Positions 9,807 to 19,052 of a DNA stretch of 64,000 bases are shown in pieces. The DNA is from Rhizobium sp. ASV20 (lineage in GTDB: Bacteria; Pseudomonadota; Alphaproteobacteria; Rhizobiales; Rhizobiaceae). The DNA lies in assembly GCF_016429015.1 (NCBI RefSeq), contig NZ_JAELTU010000011.1, positions 1-64,000 of the forward strand, in the 5' to 3' direction. Position 1 is the first letter of the stretch. Each line of letters starts with the position of its first letter. Below the pieces are notes generated by a model. The model ran no database searches. It was given only the letters and a program-made list of their open reading frames with translations, and was not told the DNA's origin. The position numbers and the translations under genes were made by a program.

Positions 9807-10220
9807 ATGAACAAGCTAGCTCTCGGCATTGTGTCACTTGCTGCAGGACTTTGCAGCATTGTACCGGCCTATGCGTTCCCGATTGCTGAACTACCGATCG
9901 CTCAGCAATCCGACGTAATCCAAGTCAGAAATTACGGGCATCAAGGCGGCCACATCTGGCATGGCCACGGTCACTATAACCATGGGTATTCCCGCTACAA
10001 TCGCGGCTATGGCGGATATCGCGGTTACGATCACGACGGAAACGCTGGCGTCATTATCGGTGGCCTCGCAGCCGGCGCGATCATTGGCGGGATGCTCGCT
10101 TCACAGTCGCATTATAATGGCGGCACTCACGTTCAGTCTTGCGCCAACCGATACCGCACCTATCGAGCTTCGGATAATACGTTCCAGCCAAACAGCGGAC
10201 CGCGCGTCCAGTGCCGATAG
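9807..10220 (+). CDS. BA14K-like exported protein
   Basis: 137 residues. Signal peptide to about residue 23 (AYA/F), then a His/Gly/Tyr-rich segment (HGHGHYNHGYSRYNRGYGGY), a glycine hydrophobic stretch (GVIIGGLAAGAIIGGMLA), and a Cys-containing end of the type SCANRYRTYRASDNTFQP. This is the BA14K family, first described as an immunoreactive Brucella protein and common in rhizobia. A clear AGGAG ribosome binding site precedes the ATG. An IS5 element is inserted about 40 bases after the stop. Confidence 0.82.
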   Translation: MNKLALGIVSLAAGLCSIVPAYAFPIAELPIAQQSDVIQVRNYGHQGGHIWHGHGHYNHGYSRYNRGYGGYRGYDHDGNAGVIIGGLAAGAIIGGMLASQSHYNGGTHVQSCANRYRTYRASDNTFQPNSGPRVQCR

Positions 10221-10275
10221 ACAGCCCACTCGTGATTGACGCCGGCAGTTCTGCTCTTTCGATTAGGGGACAGAC

Positions 10276-10692
10276 TCATAATGACCGGATCCAGATGCGT
10301 GTTGCGGCGAGCTTGACCGCTGCCAGAAAGTTTCGAGGATCTTTGTCATACCTTGTCGCGATTCCTCTGAACAGTTTAAGCTTGTTGAAGAACCTCTCCA
10401 CCAGATTGCGCTGTCGATAGACCCAGCCGCTGAACGGAAAGGTCTCTTTGCGATTTCGTTTCGCCGGAATGTTGGCCCGCGCACATTTTTCCTTTGCAAG
10501 AGTTCTCAGGGCGTTGGTATCGTATGCGCGGTCGGCCAAGATGATTGCGCCTTTGCCAATATTCCTCAGCATTGGCTCGGCCATTTTGCTGTCGTGGGTT
10601 TGGCCCGCCGTTAGATCGAGGCCAATCGGTCGGCCGTCGGCATCAACAAGGGCATGGATCTTCGTCGTCAAACCGCCACGCGAACGTCCCAT
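10276..10692 (-). CDS. IS5-family transposase, orfB part
   Basis: 138 residues, the C-terminal part of the DDE transposase. It contains the second Asp in IILADRAYDTNAL and the catalytic Glu in RQRNLVERFFNKLKLFRG. It overlaps orfA, and full transposase probably needs a ribosomal frameshift near 10710-10719, where the minus strand has an AAAAAGGGGG run. In isolation this ORF would lack the first catalytic Asp. Confidence 0.82.
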   Translation of the reverse strand: MGRSRGGLTTKIHALVDADGRPIGLDLTAGQTHDSKMAEPMLRNIGKGAIILADRAYDTNALRTLAKEKCARANIPAKRNRKETFPFSGWVYRQRNLVERFFNKLKLFRGIATRYDKDPRNFLAAVKLAATRIWIRSL

Positions 10693-11057
10693 GCAGCCAT
10701 CGTCTTGATCCCCCTTTTTCCCGTGGCCGCATGCTGGTGAACGCGAACACAGGAACTGTCGATCATAACGATGTCACCGTCGAAAGCTTTTGCGACCTCA
10801 CGCAGGACATGATCCCAGACGCCTGCTTTGCGCCACCGCACGAAGCGATTGTAGCAGGTTGTATAGGGTCCATATCGCTCAGGTACGGCCGCCCATGGCC
10901 AGCCGGTTCGAAACCGGCACAAGATTCCGTTGATAATCCTGCGGTCATCTACACGAGGGACACCGCGTGGCATATTCGGCATTAACGGCTGGACGATGCT
11001 CCACTCAAAATCAGTCAGGTCGAACCGGCGACGGGTCATTAGCGGCCTCCAAATCAA
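10668..11057 (-). CDS. IS5-family transposase, orfA part
   Basis: 129 residues. The N-terminal DNA-binding region starts RRRFDLTDFEWSIVQPLMP, followed by RTGWPWAAVPERYGPYTTCY and the first catalytic Asp in IVMIDSSCVRVHQHA. The frame leaves the transposase fold after the A5G5 run at 10710-10719 and continues in orfB, the usual arrangement in this IS group. Confidence 0.82.
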   Translation of the reverse strand: MIWRPLMTRRRFDLTDFEWSIVQPLMPNMPRGVPRVDDRRIINGILCRFRTGWPWAAVPERYGPYTTCYNRFVRWRKAGVWDHVLREVAKAFDGDIVMIDSSCVRVHQHAATGKRGIKTMAAWDVRVAV

Positions 11058-11113
11058 AGCCCCAGTGAATCAAAGACCTGCCATTCTCGGAACCCGACTT
11101 CTGAGAAAAGGCG

Positions 11114-11539
11114 TCAAGTTATGGGCTTTCCCGTAGCCCAGAATTCATGGACTTTAGTCCACCATCTGAGAGTTTCTGGCTGCAGCCACGGACGAAAATC
11201 GCCAGAGCGAGTTTCGCGATGCAAATGTGCATTCTGCAAATCTTCGAGGAGACCTACTGTAGCCGCCTCTTTAACGTACGGATTGCCCTTGATGTGCCAG
11301 CGTTCGACAACATCAAAGACCGCGTCAAATCGATGCGTGTTACCAGTTTCCAAATCCAAAATCAGATGTCGAGCGAGCTCTGACAGCGCCAAGTAAAGTG
11401 GTAACTCGTCGTCAGATCGATATTCCTCCTGGAATGTCTCCCATTTTTCACAAAACGACGGGTCAGCCTGCAAAAGCGGCTCAAACATATTCGAGCGATC
11501 GAACTCGAACGAAAGCGCGTTGGCGTTGTTCTCGGACAT
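11114..11539 (-). CDS. Hypothetical acidic protein
   Basis: 141 residues, rich in acidic and aromatic residues. It contains a segment of the type RWHIKGNPYVKEAATVGLLEDLQN and ends LRWWTKVHEFWATGKPIT. The compact size and acidic Trp-rich character recall immunity proteins of polymorphic toxin systems, and I have a faint recollection of similar bacterial DUF7674-type proteins, but I cannot assign it firmly. No toxin gene is visible next to it; the IS5 element lies directly downstream and may have removed a partner. Confidence 0.6.
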   Translation of the reverse strand: MSENNANALSFEFDRSNMFEPLLQADPSFCEKWETFQEEYRSDDELPLYLALSELARHLILDLETGNTHRFDAVFDVVERWHIKGNPYVKEAATVGLLEDLQNAHLHRETRSGDFRPWLQPETLRWWTKVHEFWATGKPIT

Positions 11540-12309
11540 AACGCTTTTTGCTCTTATGATGCCCTCATTGCAAGGCTTGATCGGATAAGGGGATTAATGA
11601 GTTTACGCTCTAGCAAACCCGGCCTTCGAATTTTGCGTTTCGGAGCATTAAGACACCTCGTATACCGCTAAATCTGCTTGAGGAACGCTCCGAGCCTGTG
11701 TTTCCATCTTTTTAATGCTACCGGATGAATGAAACTTTCCGATCCCCGCATTGCCACATCGATCTTGCGCCAAGCGGTTGGCCGCGTCCAGAACATTGAA
11801 TGAGGCTTGGTCGCTGTATGCAGCACAGTCGCTTTCGCCATCGACTTTTCTTCCTGTAACAGGACGGCGCCTGATTGCATTCATGCAGATCAGCGTATTC
11901 GATGCTATTTATCGATGGCCCGAGCAACATAACGCATTGCAAGTTCGCTCCGTCTTATTGAAAGCCATGTTCATGCTATCAAAATAGTTCAGGATGGCGC
12001 CACCGGAGGAGACGGAATCTACTTAGCGAAAACACCGGCTGTGAGCAGGAAGAACATGCTTCGACAAGACCTCGGCAACGCAGAGAGCTTCTGTTGGATT
12101 GATTAGAATCCGACCTAACTTAGGTATCGAAAATGGTGATGTCTTCGCATCTTTGATGAGAAGGAATAGGCCTATGATCTTCACTACATCTTTAATGATG
12201 AGCGGAGTACCGAATCTAGAATGGGGAGCGCGGCACCGCCGTTGAGGAAGGTAAGCCTCCTCTTCAGGATTCGGCGGCGGCAAAACTTCAGTTCGCCGCC
12301 ATCTTCCGT
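11540..12309. other. Gene-poor stretch
   Basis: About 770 bases without a well-supported gene. The only candidate is a 57-residue minus-strand frame (11668-11841), listed separately. Other frames lack family resemblance. Confidence 0.35.
11668..11841 (-). CDS. Possible small basic protein
   Basis: 57 residues, starting MAKATVLHTATKPHSMFW and ending HRLGAFLKQI. An AGGAAG sequence lies eight bases before the ATG. There is no recognised family, so this is a candidate only. Confidence 0.3.
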   Translation of the reverse strand: MAKATVLHTATKPHSMFWTRPTAWRKIDVAMRGSESFIHPVALKRWKHRLGAFLKQI

Positions 12310-12525
12310 TCAAATTGCCCTGAGCCTAAGGCGGGTAGACACCTCCAGTTCCTCGACGAAACCGAGCGTGGCTCGAAGAGCAGCTGCCTCATTCAAAACC
12401 GGCGTTCCGTGATCCTTCACAGCAATGGAAAACTCGGCCTCGCCTGCGTGTGCATGCATTCGGACACTGTACACGAGCCAGGCATCTCTTCGTTCTTCGA
12501 TTTTGATTGTCTCGACATTTTCCAT
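12310..12525 (-). CDS. Small conserved protein, paralogue of 42696-42923
   Basis: 71 residues from the second of two adjacent ATGs, with CAGGAGTGAG upstream. It starts MENVETIKIEERRDAW and ends LGFVEELEVSTRLRLRAI. The protein at 42696-42923 has the same design: M-x-N-x-E-x-IK-EER, a beta-rich middle, then a helix LGFAKELEGSIRLRL. Two copies of one short family in a single window argue that both are real. The predicted fold is several strands followed by an amphipathic helix; function is unknown. Confidence 0.65.
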   Translation of the reverse strand: MENVETIKIEERRDAWLVYSVRMHAHAGEAEFSIAVKDHGTPVLNEAAALRATLGFVEELEVSTRLRLRAI

Positions 12526-12617
12526 CATCTCACTCCTGAACGGAAGTTCCATAGCGAGATTGTACGGACTTTCTCATGTCAATTCGATCGGGCCGCGTTT
12601 TATCAGCCACAAGCAAT

Positions 12618-12854
12618 CTAATGCTCAATGACGATCCAACTTCGATCCAATTTTATGGCCGCCGTTATCAGATCTCGTTCAAAAATATGTGCTCGAAGAG
12701 CGCGATTAAGATCAATTAATTGATCTTCCGCCAATCGTCTAGGCTCTCCACGCAACAGAATACCTCTTATATCTGCCTCTTGGGAGGAAACAAGTTTCTG
12801 GTCTTCGGTGATTTTCCGGCGAGAAAGCTCAAGGGTGTTTGGCGTATGATCCAT
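12618..12854 (-). CDS. Hypothetical small helical protein
   Basis: 78 residues, mostly helical and charged (starts MDHTPNTLELSRRKITEDQK). No recognised family. The ribosome binding site is poor and the gene borders an AT-rich patch at 12855-13052, so it may be foreign DNA. Confidence 0.4.
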   Translation of the reverse strand: MDHTPNTLELSRRKITEDQKLVSSQEADIRGILLRGEPRRLAEDQLIDLNRALRAHIFERDLITAAIKLDRSWIVIEH

Positions 12855-13052
12855 GAATTAATATAGCACATAGTGACAGGTATTGTCTTGCTATTTCTTC
12901 TATATCATAGCTTATCTTTTGATCTCATGGTTATGGATTTGTCATTTTCTTCCGGATGACTTATTCTATCATAGCTTCACGTCACGATAACATCTACATA
13001 TCTCACAGTTTTTTGTGTAGGTATATGTGATTTCATTTTGATAGTTGTGTAA
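12855..13052. other. AT-rich patch
   Basis: About 200 bases much richer in A and T than the surrounding sequence, with no gene. It begins at the start of the small minus-strand gene and ends where the fatty acid hydroxylase frame stops, so it looks like a junction with imported DNA. Confidence 0.5.
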
Positions 13053-13493
13053 TTATGTACCGTGCCGGATCCGCCAATGATGCATGGCATGGTGCATCAG
13101 GCCATAGATCAGATATCCAAGCGTCATACCCACGGGTGAACCCCGTCGCCGGACCAAAGACAGAAGCCACCATGACGGCAGGAGCACACCTGCAAGCATG
13201 AACGAAAGACTGAGCCAGATCGGCGTATCGATCAGTTCCTTCGGCGAGCGGTGATGCTGATCATGCATCTCGCGGATGAACATGACGTGATGCAGTATGA
13301 AGCGGTGAATGATGTATTTAACCAATGTCCAAACAGCAGCACCGACTATGACAGTGGCTAGCCATCGCAACGGACGTCCATCGAAATCTTTCATCAAATA
13401 GGCTGCGGATAGCCCCGCGACAACGAGAGGATAGACAACAAAGTCCATGTAGTAGGCAAAGCCTTTGAGCATATAAAGGGATGGACGCTTCAT
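13053..13493 (-). CDS. Fatty acid hydroxylase superfamily protein, probably C-terminally truncated
   Basis: 146 residues with about four membrane segments. It carries the histidine clusters of the sterol desaturase/fatty acid hydroxylase superfamily: HRFILHH (residues 64-70), HDQHHRSP (77-84) and HHAMHHWRIRHGT at the very end. Members usually continue for several tens of residues and contain a last His cluster that completes the diiron site; here a stop follows directly and AT-rich DNA begins. It is therefore likely inactive or altered. The start follows from the hydrophobic N-terminus; the ribosome binding site is weak. Confidence 0.65.
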   Translation of the reverse strand: MKRPSLYMLKGFAYYMDFVVYPLVVAGLSAAYLMKDFDGRPLRWLATVIVGAAVWTLVKYIIHRFILHHVMFIREMHDQHHRSPKELIDTPIWLSLSFMLAGVLLPSWWLLSLVRRRGSPVGMTLGYLIYGLMHHAMHHWRIRHGT

Positions 13494-14025
13494 GAAACCT
13501 GCCTGCTGGATGTCGCGAGGTGAATCGCCATTTAGTATTCTGATCTTTTACAAAGGCGGTACATTTTCCAAGAGAGATCGACACTAGCATAGCGCGCGCC
13601 CCTTGATGCCATCAATTGCTGCTCGCCGCCCTTTATTCCTTGAAAACCGATGGCTAAGGGGGCGTTACAATCGTTTACCAGGCATGGACCTTTCGCAAAG
13701 CGGGATATGCCGACACCATCTTTACGGTTGCCGCGGAATACGCGGCTCCCAGTGCGCCATCCAGAGAAATCCAGAAATCAATGTTAAGACGGATATGCGA
13801 GGCTGCTTACTTGCATTCAAATCCGCTCCCGTCGGAACTATCGGCTCACCAGTTCGTTTTGCTGCGTGTGGCGCCACTATGCGACCTTCCCCAAAAGGAA
13901 AAAATCCGACGTCAAACAGCGTGCTTCAGAGCGGAGGTAAGCCTTCGGAAGAAGACTCTGCTGCTCCTAGCCTTCAATCAGTCGAGAGCCAGGCTCAGTT
14001 GCGCGATGCCGCAAGGGAGTCGTCG
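13494..14025. other. Intergenic region without a supported gene
   Basis: Frames are open on the plus strand but show no domain, no signal and no good ribosome binding site before 14026. I see nothing else to report. Confidence 0.35.
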
Positions 14026-14673
14026 ATGCTCTTACAACGCGGCGAAACACTGACTCTCTATCGACTGGTTCCTATTGCCGCTGTGAAAGATCATAACTGG
14101 GATCTTGCGCCCTCCTACGGAGAGGTACTGGTCGCGGCCCGTACCTCCGGCGACGCGCGTGTGGTAGCAGCCGCCTTTGAGGTTAATTACATAAGGGACA
14201 ATTCGATGCCAGGCGAGAGTATCGCTGCCATGGGCGCGAGCACTTTTCGAAACGAGAAACTCTACACGGTTATCGAAATCGACAGGCATCGGATCAACCT
14301 TGATCGCGGAGTCGTGGCTCTACTAAGCGCGGATTTGCTTGCCAACAACGCTCTACGAAGCGGTTTCGCTATGCGCGCACACATCGATCGCTCTCGCAAC
14401 CCTTCAGCGTTGCAGCGGTGGGATAACGAGGCGGCGCACAAGGGGCCGTCTAAAATAGAGCGGTCCTGCATGTATCGGCTGCTTGGATTTTCGGAAAGCC
14501 GATCGCATCCTTCTTTTCCCGCAGGTTGCCATATTATCGTCCTTGCAGACGCGCTTCACAGCCGACGTGAAAATCTTGATTCGCCATGGTTACAGTCAAA
14601 CAACCACTGGCGCATGGGCCTGGCAAGTATCACTACACGGCTACGGTGTCGATGCCCTCATCCGTCTTTGTGA
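14026..14673 (+). CDS. Hypothetical protein with conserved N-terminal half and unusual tail
   Basis: 215 residues from an ATG preceded by AAGGGAG. Residues 10-90 look like a small conserved rhizobial protein: LYRLVPIAAVKDHNWDLAPS, then GEVLVAARTSGDARVVAAA and FRNEKLYTVIEI. Such proteins, as I recall them, end soon after this last motif. Here the frame runs on for about 125 residues of low-complexity Arg/Ser/His-rich sequence, which suggests a frameshift or loss of the original stop. Function unknown. Confidence 0.45.
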   Translation: MLLQRGETLTLYRLVPIAAVKDHNWDLAPSYGEVLVAARTSGDARVVAAAFEVNYIRDNSMPGESIAAMGASTFRNEKLYTVIEIDRHRINLDRGVVALLSADLLANNALRSGFAMRAHIDRSRNPSALQRWDNEAAHKGPSKIERSCMYRLLGFSESRSHPSFPAGCHIIVLADALHSRRENLDSPWLQSNNHWRMGLASITTRLRCRCPHPSL

Positions 14674-14819
14674 AGAGGCTGAGCTTTTGCTCTTACATCA
14701 TCGCCTTCCGCGTAGCTTTGGTGCAGCGATCAGCAAATGAGCGAAATTTGGTCTTTGATGGCCCCGCTTATTTGGTTGCTCCCGCCGAGACTGGGCAGCG
14801 AACGGATTTCGGGCGTCCG

Positions 14820-16824
14820 CAGGCAAACATTCGGTTCAGGAGGGCCACGCCGATCGCTGCCTCGATACGCGCACCGTGTTGCAAGGTCTCGCGCCGATCG
14901 AGCGCGAGATTCAGGCTCGGGATGGGCGATGGTATATTCGCCTGATACTGCCCTATCGCGCCCAGAATGACGGGATTGAGGGCGTCGTCATCACCTTTGT
15001 TGACACCACCGGACGCAAACTCGCCGCCGACGCACTGGAAGCCGCCAAGCGCGACGCGCAACAGGCCAACATCGCCAAGTCCCGCTTCCTGGCCGCTGCG
15101 AGCCATGATCTTCGCCAGCCGCTGCAAGCGCTCAGTCTGATGCGCGGGATCTTGGCCAGGAAGATTCGCGACGAAAAGAAGGATGAGGCCCTGGCACTCG
15201 TGATCCGCCTGGACGAGACGGCCGCCGCCATGTCGGGCATGCTCAGTACGCTCCTCGATATCAACCAGCTCGAAGCCGGGACGGTCCATCCCGAGTTCGT
15301 CAGCCTCCCGCTTGCCGGCCTGCTGGAGCGGCTGCGCGATGAGTTCAGTTATCACGCCACAGCCCGGAACCTTATCCTCCACGTCATACCGTGCAGTCTC
15401 TCGATCTATAGCGATCCGCGCCTGCTCGAGCAGATGATCCGTAATCTGCTGTCGAACGCCTTGAAATACACCAAGTGTGGGAAGGTGCTGCTCGGATGTC
15501 GCCGGCATGGGGAGATACTCAGGATCGAGGTCTGGGACACCGGCGTCGGCATCGCCGATCATGATCTCCAACTGATCTTCGACGAATATCACCAGCTCGA
15601 CAACGCCGCGCGTGAACGCAGCCGCAGCCTCGGGCTCGGACTGTCGATCGTGCAACGCCTGGCGACCTTGCTTGGCCACCGTGTGCATGTTCGTTCGCAA
15701 CCAGGCAAAGGGCTCCGTCTCTTCCATCGATGTCATGCTAGGGTCGAGCTGGGCGCTGCGAAACGACGTTTCCCTCGCCGACACACTCGATCATGCGATT
15801 CGTACTGGCCAAACGGGCTCGATCCTCGTCATCGAGGATGATGCGGCGCTGGCAGAGCTTCTGGAAATGGTCCTGCGGGAGGAAGGTCACTTCCCGATTT
15901 CGGCGCCGGATGGCGCCGCGGCGCTCGACCTTATCCTCGCGGACTACAATCTGCCGAACGGCATGGACGGCTTGACCGTCGCTGCGAAGGTCAGGGAACG
16001 CCTTCGTCGCCGGATACCGGTCATCGTTTTGACCGAGGACATCTCGACGGAAGCGCATCGCCAGCCAGGATTGCGTACAGCTCAACGAGCCGGTCAAGGC
16101 CGCAGACGTGATGCAGGCGATCCAGCACCTGCTGCCGACCTCGCAATCCGGGTCACACTCGCCGGCGGCGAAACGGGCACAAACCATCCGTGATGCAGGA
16201 CAGTCGGTGATTGTCGTCATCGATGACGATCGACACGTCCGCGAGGGGATTCGCGACCTGCTCGAAGGCGACGGACACGTTGTCGAGGATTTCGCGAGCT
16301 GTGAGGCTTTCCTCGAATCTTGTCGCCCCGGCCAGGAAGGATGTCTCCTGGTCGACGCTTACCTGCCAGGGATGCCGGGCCTTGAATTGCTGCAGCGGCT
16401 CCGTGAGGAAGATTGGCGCCTGCCCGCCATCATGATCATGGGCAACAGCGACGTACCGATGGCGGTCCAGGCGATGAAAGCCGGGGCATCCGACTTCATC
16501 GAAGAGCCGATCGGTCGCGAAGAGCCGCTCGCGGGCGTCGCGCGCGCGCTCGAACAGACCCATGACGTCGCCAAGCGGTCGGCCTGGCGAAAGGCGGCGG
16601 CTGACCATGTTGCGGCTCTCACGGCGAGACAACGTCAGATCATGGAAATGGTCCTTGCCGGACATCCCAGCAAGAACATCGCCGCCGACCTCCACATCAG
16701 CCAACGCACCGTCGAAAATCATCGCGCGTCGATCATGAGAAAAACCGGGGCGAAATCTCTGCCCTCTTTGGCACGTCTGGCGCTCGCCGCCACCTCAATA
16801 CCCGACGACACGCTTCCCGTTTGA
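14820..16824 (+). pseudogene. Decayed copy of the CheB-CheR hybrid kinase (3' half)
   Basis: This corresponds to the PAS end, HisKA, HATPase, two REC domains and LuxR HTH of the protein at 3498-7913 and is very similar in sequence. The CheB, CheR and most PAS coding sequence is absent. At least two frameshifts break it: near 15708, where the copy reads CAAAGGG against CAAGGG in the parent (one extra A), and near 16060 inside REC1. The three pieces lie in different frames: 14876-15715, about 15715-16060, and 16108-16824. The last piece keeps an intact REC-LuxR module (238 residues from 16108) that could still be made if it has a promoter. The phosphoacceptor motif SHDLRQPLQ is retained. Confidence 0.85.
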
Positions 16825-17105
16825 CGTCAGGTTTCAGGCGCGCGGCCATGCCGGCGGGCCGCTCCGCTTCGCCATGATCTTCCGGCCGGAGCCGCCGCTC
16901 CAGCTTGTCTTTCAGCCATTCGGCGGCGACGGGAAGGTGAAACCAGCCTTGTTGAATTGATACATGCAGATCATTAACCTGATTCTCACCTGCGCTGTGA
17001 GTAGATTCCGAGGCTGCCTCTCATTGCTTGATTGAGGCAACTTTGGCCGAACGAAGCAAGGTCCAGACGGCCTTCCTGCGCCTTGCCAAATAGGGAGTTA
17101 CTTCA
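16825..17105. other. Intergenic region upstream of the PRC-barrel gene
   Basis: About 280 bases with no supported gene. It should contain the promoter of the 17106 gene. Confidence 0.3.
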
Positions 17106-17474
17106 ATGGTCGACGTCACATCCAGAACCTCGGGATCCCTCATCGCTGCCGAAAAGGTGAAAGGGACCAGCGTCTACAACATGGTTGGCGACAAGCTCGG
17201 GAGTATCGATGACATCATGTTGGATAAGAACGGCGGTCGTGCCATCTACGCCGTGATGTCGTTCGGCGGCTTCCTTGGCATGGGCGAGAAGTTCCATCCG
17301 CTGCCTTGGGCGACTTTGAAATACGACGAGACAAGGGGCGGCTATGTCGTCAACCTCGACAAAAAGCAGCTCCAGGACGCGCCGAACTACGACCGGAATT
17401 CCACCTTCGAATGGACCCCGGACTATGGTCGCAAGGTCGACAGCTACTACAAGACACCGACCTATTGGTCCTGA
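17106..17474 (+). CDS. PRC-barrel domain protein, cytosolic
   Basis: 122 residues, no signal peptide. The PRC-barrel spans residues 13-95: LIAAEKVKGTSVYNMVGDKL, GSIDDIMLDKNGGRAIYAVM and SFGGFLGMGEKFHPLPW. The C-terminus is Tyr-rich (YGRKVDSYYKTPTYWS). AGGGAG lies seven bases before the ATG. Proteins of this type are common in rhizobia and often stress-induced; the exact role is unknown. It is paralogous to the exported protein at 8353-8748. Confidence 0.82.
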   Translation: MVDVTSRTSGSLIAAEKVKGTSVYNMVGDKLGSIDDIMLDKNGGRAIYAVMSFGGFLGMGEKFHPLPWATLKYDETRGGYVVNLDKKQLQDAPNYDRNSTFEWTPDYGRKVDSYYKTPTYWS

Positions 17475-17690
17475 GGCTCAAGAGCTTCCGTACTGTCGAG
17501 ATTGGTCCAAACGGGCCAACCGCGACGAACGGAATGGATGAAACCAGGGTTGCGAGGGCGCGAGCGTGCCCCTTTGCGAGGACGCCAACGCTTTCGCCCT
17601 CGCCGGAATAGTCGTAGGCGGTTGCCCCGCCTCAGAAGGCGGAACCGGGAGACTTCCCAAGCCATACGTCGCGGCAAGGATAAGGAATCC

Positions 17691-18971
17691 ATGGATGGTT
17701 ATGTTACGACGCTCACCGTGCTGGGCATCGTTATTCTCTTCACGGCCTGGCTTCCTATGGTTCTTCATCGATTGCCGATATCGCTCCCGATCATCTGCAT
17801 AATCTTCGGCGCCCTGCTCGCCTGGTCGCCATTTTCGCCGCTGTCGAATTTCAATCCACTCGAAAATCGTTATCTGACGGAGCGGTTGACGGAGCTGGTC
17901 GTCATCGTTGCCCTGATGGGAGCCGGCCTGAAGATCGATAGGCCGCTCAGTTGGCGCGGCTGGATCGTGACATGGCGACTGCTGGGCATCGCCATGCCTC
18001 TGACGATCGCCGGGGTCGCCCTTGTGGGATGGGGACTCCTCGGCCTGGGCGTGGCTTCCGCCCTTTTGCTGGGAGCTGCGTTGGCGCCCACCGATCCGGT
18101 TCTCGCCAGCGATGTGCAGGTCGGACCTCCCCAGTCGGGAGAAGAAGACGAGGTCCGTTTCGCGCTGACCTCCGAAGCCGGATTGAACGATGGCCTCAGC
18201 TTTCCATTTGTCTATCTGGCAATCGCGCTCGCCCTGACTCAAACAAGCGGCGCGCCCTGGTTCCTTGACTGGGCATTCGTCGACGTATTTTGGCGGCTTG
18301 CCGCCGGTGTCGCCGCCGGATGGATGACAGGCCGCGTCCTTGGATTTCTGACCTTCCAACTTCCCAAGAAAACGCAGCTGTCGAAGACCGGAGACGGTTT
18401 CGTCGCTCTCGGCATTACACTGCTTGCCTATGGCGCGACCGAGCTTATTTACGGTTACGGCTTTGTAGCCGTCTTCGTGACTGCCCTGACACTGCGCTCC
18501 ATCGAACGTCAGGACAGATATCATGAGGAACTTCATGCGTTCGTCGAGCAGGTCGAGCGCTTGCTTATGATGATCGTCCTCGTCTGTTTCGGCTCGGCCA
18601 TCGCCTACGGTCCGCTGTTCAAAGCGCTCGATTGGCGCATCGTTCTCGCGGCCCTCGTCATCCTCCTCATTATCCGTCCGCTCATCAGCTGGATCAGCCT
18701 GGCTGGACTGGGACATCCACCGGAAGAGAAGGCGGTGATCAGCTTTTTCGGTATCCGGGGCCTTGGTTCGCTCTACTACCTCGCCTATGCGACCGGACAG
18801 GCTGAATTTGCCGGCGTCAATATTCTCTGGCTGACGATCTTCCTGGTCATCCTGATGTCGATTGTCGTGCATGGTGTGGCGGTAACGCCGATCATGCGCG
18901 GCCTGGATCGCAAGAGACAGCGGCCAACGCAGCTATACCGAAATGCAATTCCGGTCTCTAAGGTTGACTAA
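17691..18971 (+). CDS. Na+/H+ or K+/H+ antiporter, CPA1 (NhaP type)
   Basis: 426 residues with about 12 membrane segments, starting at the ATG at 17691 after AAGGATAAGGA; the upstream in-frame extension is not hydrophobic and is unlikely to be translated. The CPA1 signatures are present: LGAALAPTDPVLASDVQVG in the unwound helix and EAGLNDGLSFPFVYLAIAL with the Asn-Asp ion-binding pair. It should exchange Na+ or K+ for protons across the inner membrane. It is followed on the opposite strand by a CheB domain protein. The antiporter class is firm; ion specificity is not visible. Confidence 0.85.
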   Translation: MDGYVTTLTVLGIVILFTAWLPMVLHRLPISLPIICIIFGALLAWSPFSPLSNFNPLENRYLTERLTELVVIVALMGAGLKIDRPLSWRGWIVTWRLLGIAMPLTIAGVALVGWGLLGLGVASALLLGAALAPTDPVLASDVQVGPPQSGEEDEVRFALTSEAGLNDGLSFPFVYLAIALALTQTSGAPWFLDWAFVDVFWRLAAGVAAGWMTGRVLGFLTFQLPKKTQLSKTGDGFVALGITLLAYGATELIYGYGFVAVFVTALTLRSIERQDRYHEELHAFVEQVERLLMMIVLVCFGSAIAYGPLFKALDWRIVLAALVILLIIRPLISWISLAGLGHPPEEKAVISFFGIRGLGSLYYLAYATGQAEFAGVNILWLTIFLVILMSIVVHGVAVTPIMRGLDRKRQRPTQLYRNAIPVSKVD

Positions 18972-19052
18972 TCGACCCCCGGCATAAGCAGTGGCATTTC
19001 GGTAGTGTGGACAATGCCTCGTTTCGCTCGCCGCACTGGGTTCCCGCAATCA

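Larger units (their letters stand above)
10261..11071 (-). mobile_element. IS5-family (IS427-type) insertion sequence
   Basis: About 811 bp holding an orfA/orfB transposase pair on the minus strand. The ends resemble each other weakly: GATTAGGGG at 10261 on the plus strand and GATTCACTGGGG read inward from about 11071 on the minus strand. Exact ends and the target duplication could not be fixed. The element looks complete because orfA and orfB together keep all DDE residues. Confidence 0.65.

Noticed and set aside
14768..15784. Long minus-strand frame of 338 codons
   Set aside because: It is antisense to the decayed kinase and to a conserved family on the plus strand; a GC-rich third position makes such shadows common.
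17478..18872. Long minus-strand frame of 464 codons opposite the antiporter
   Set aside because: The plus-strand antiporter has clear CPA1 motifs; the antisense product is polar and has no similarity.
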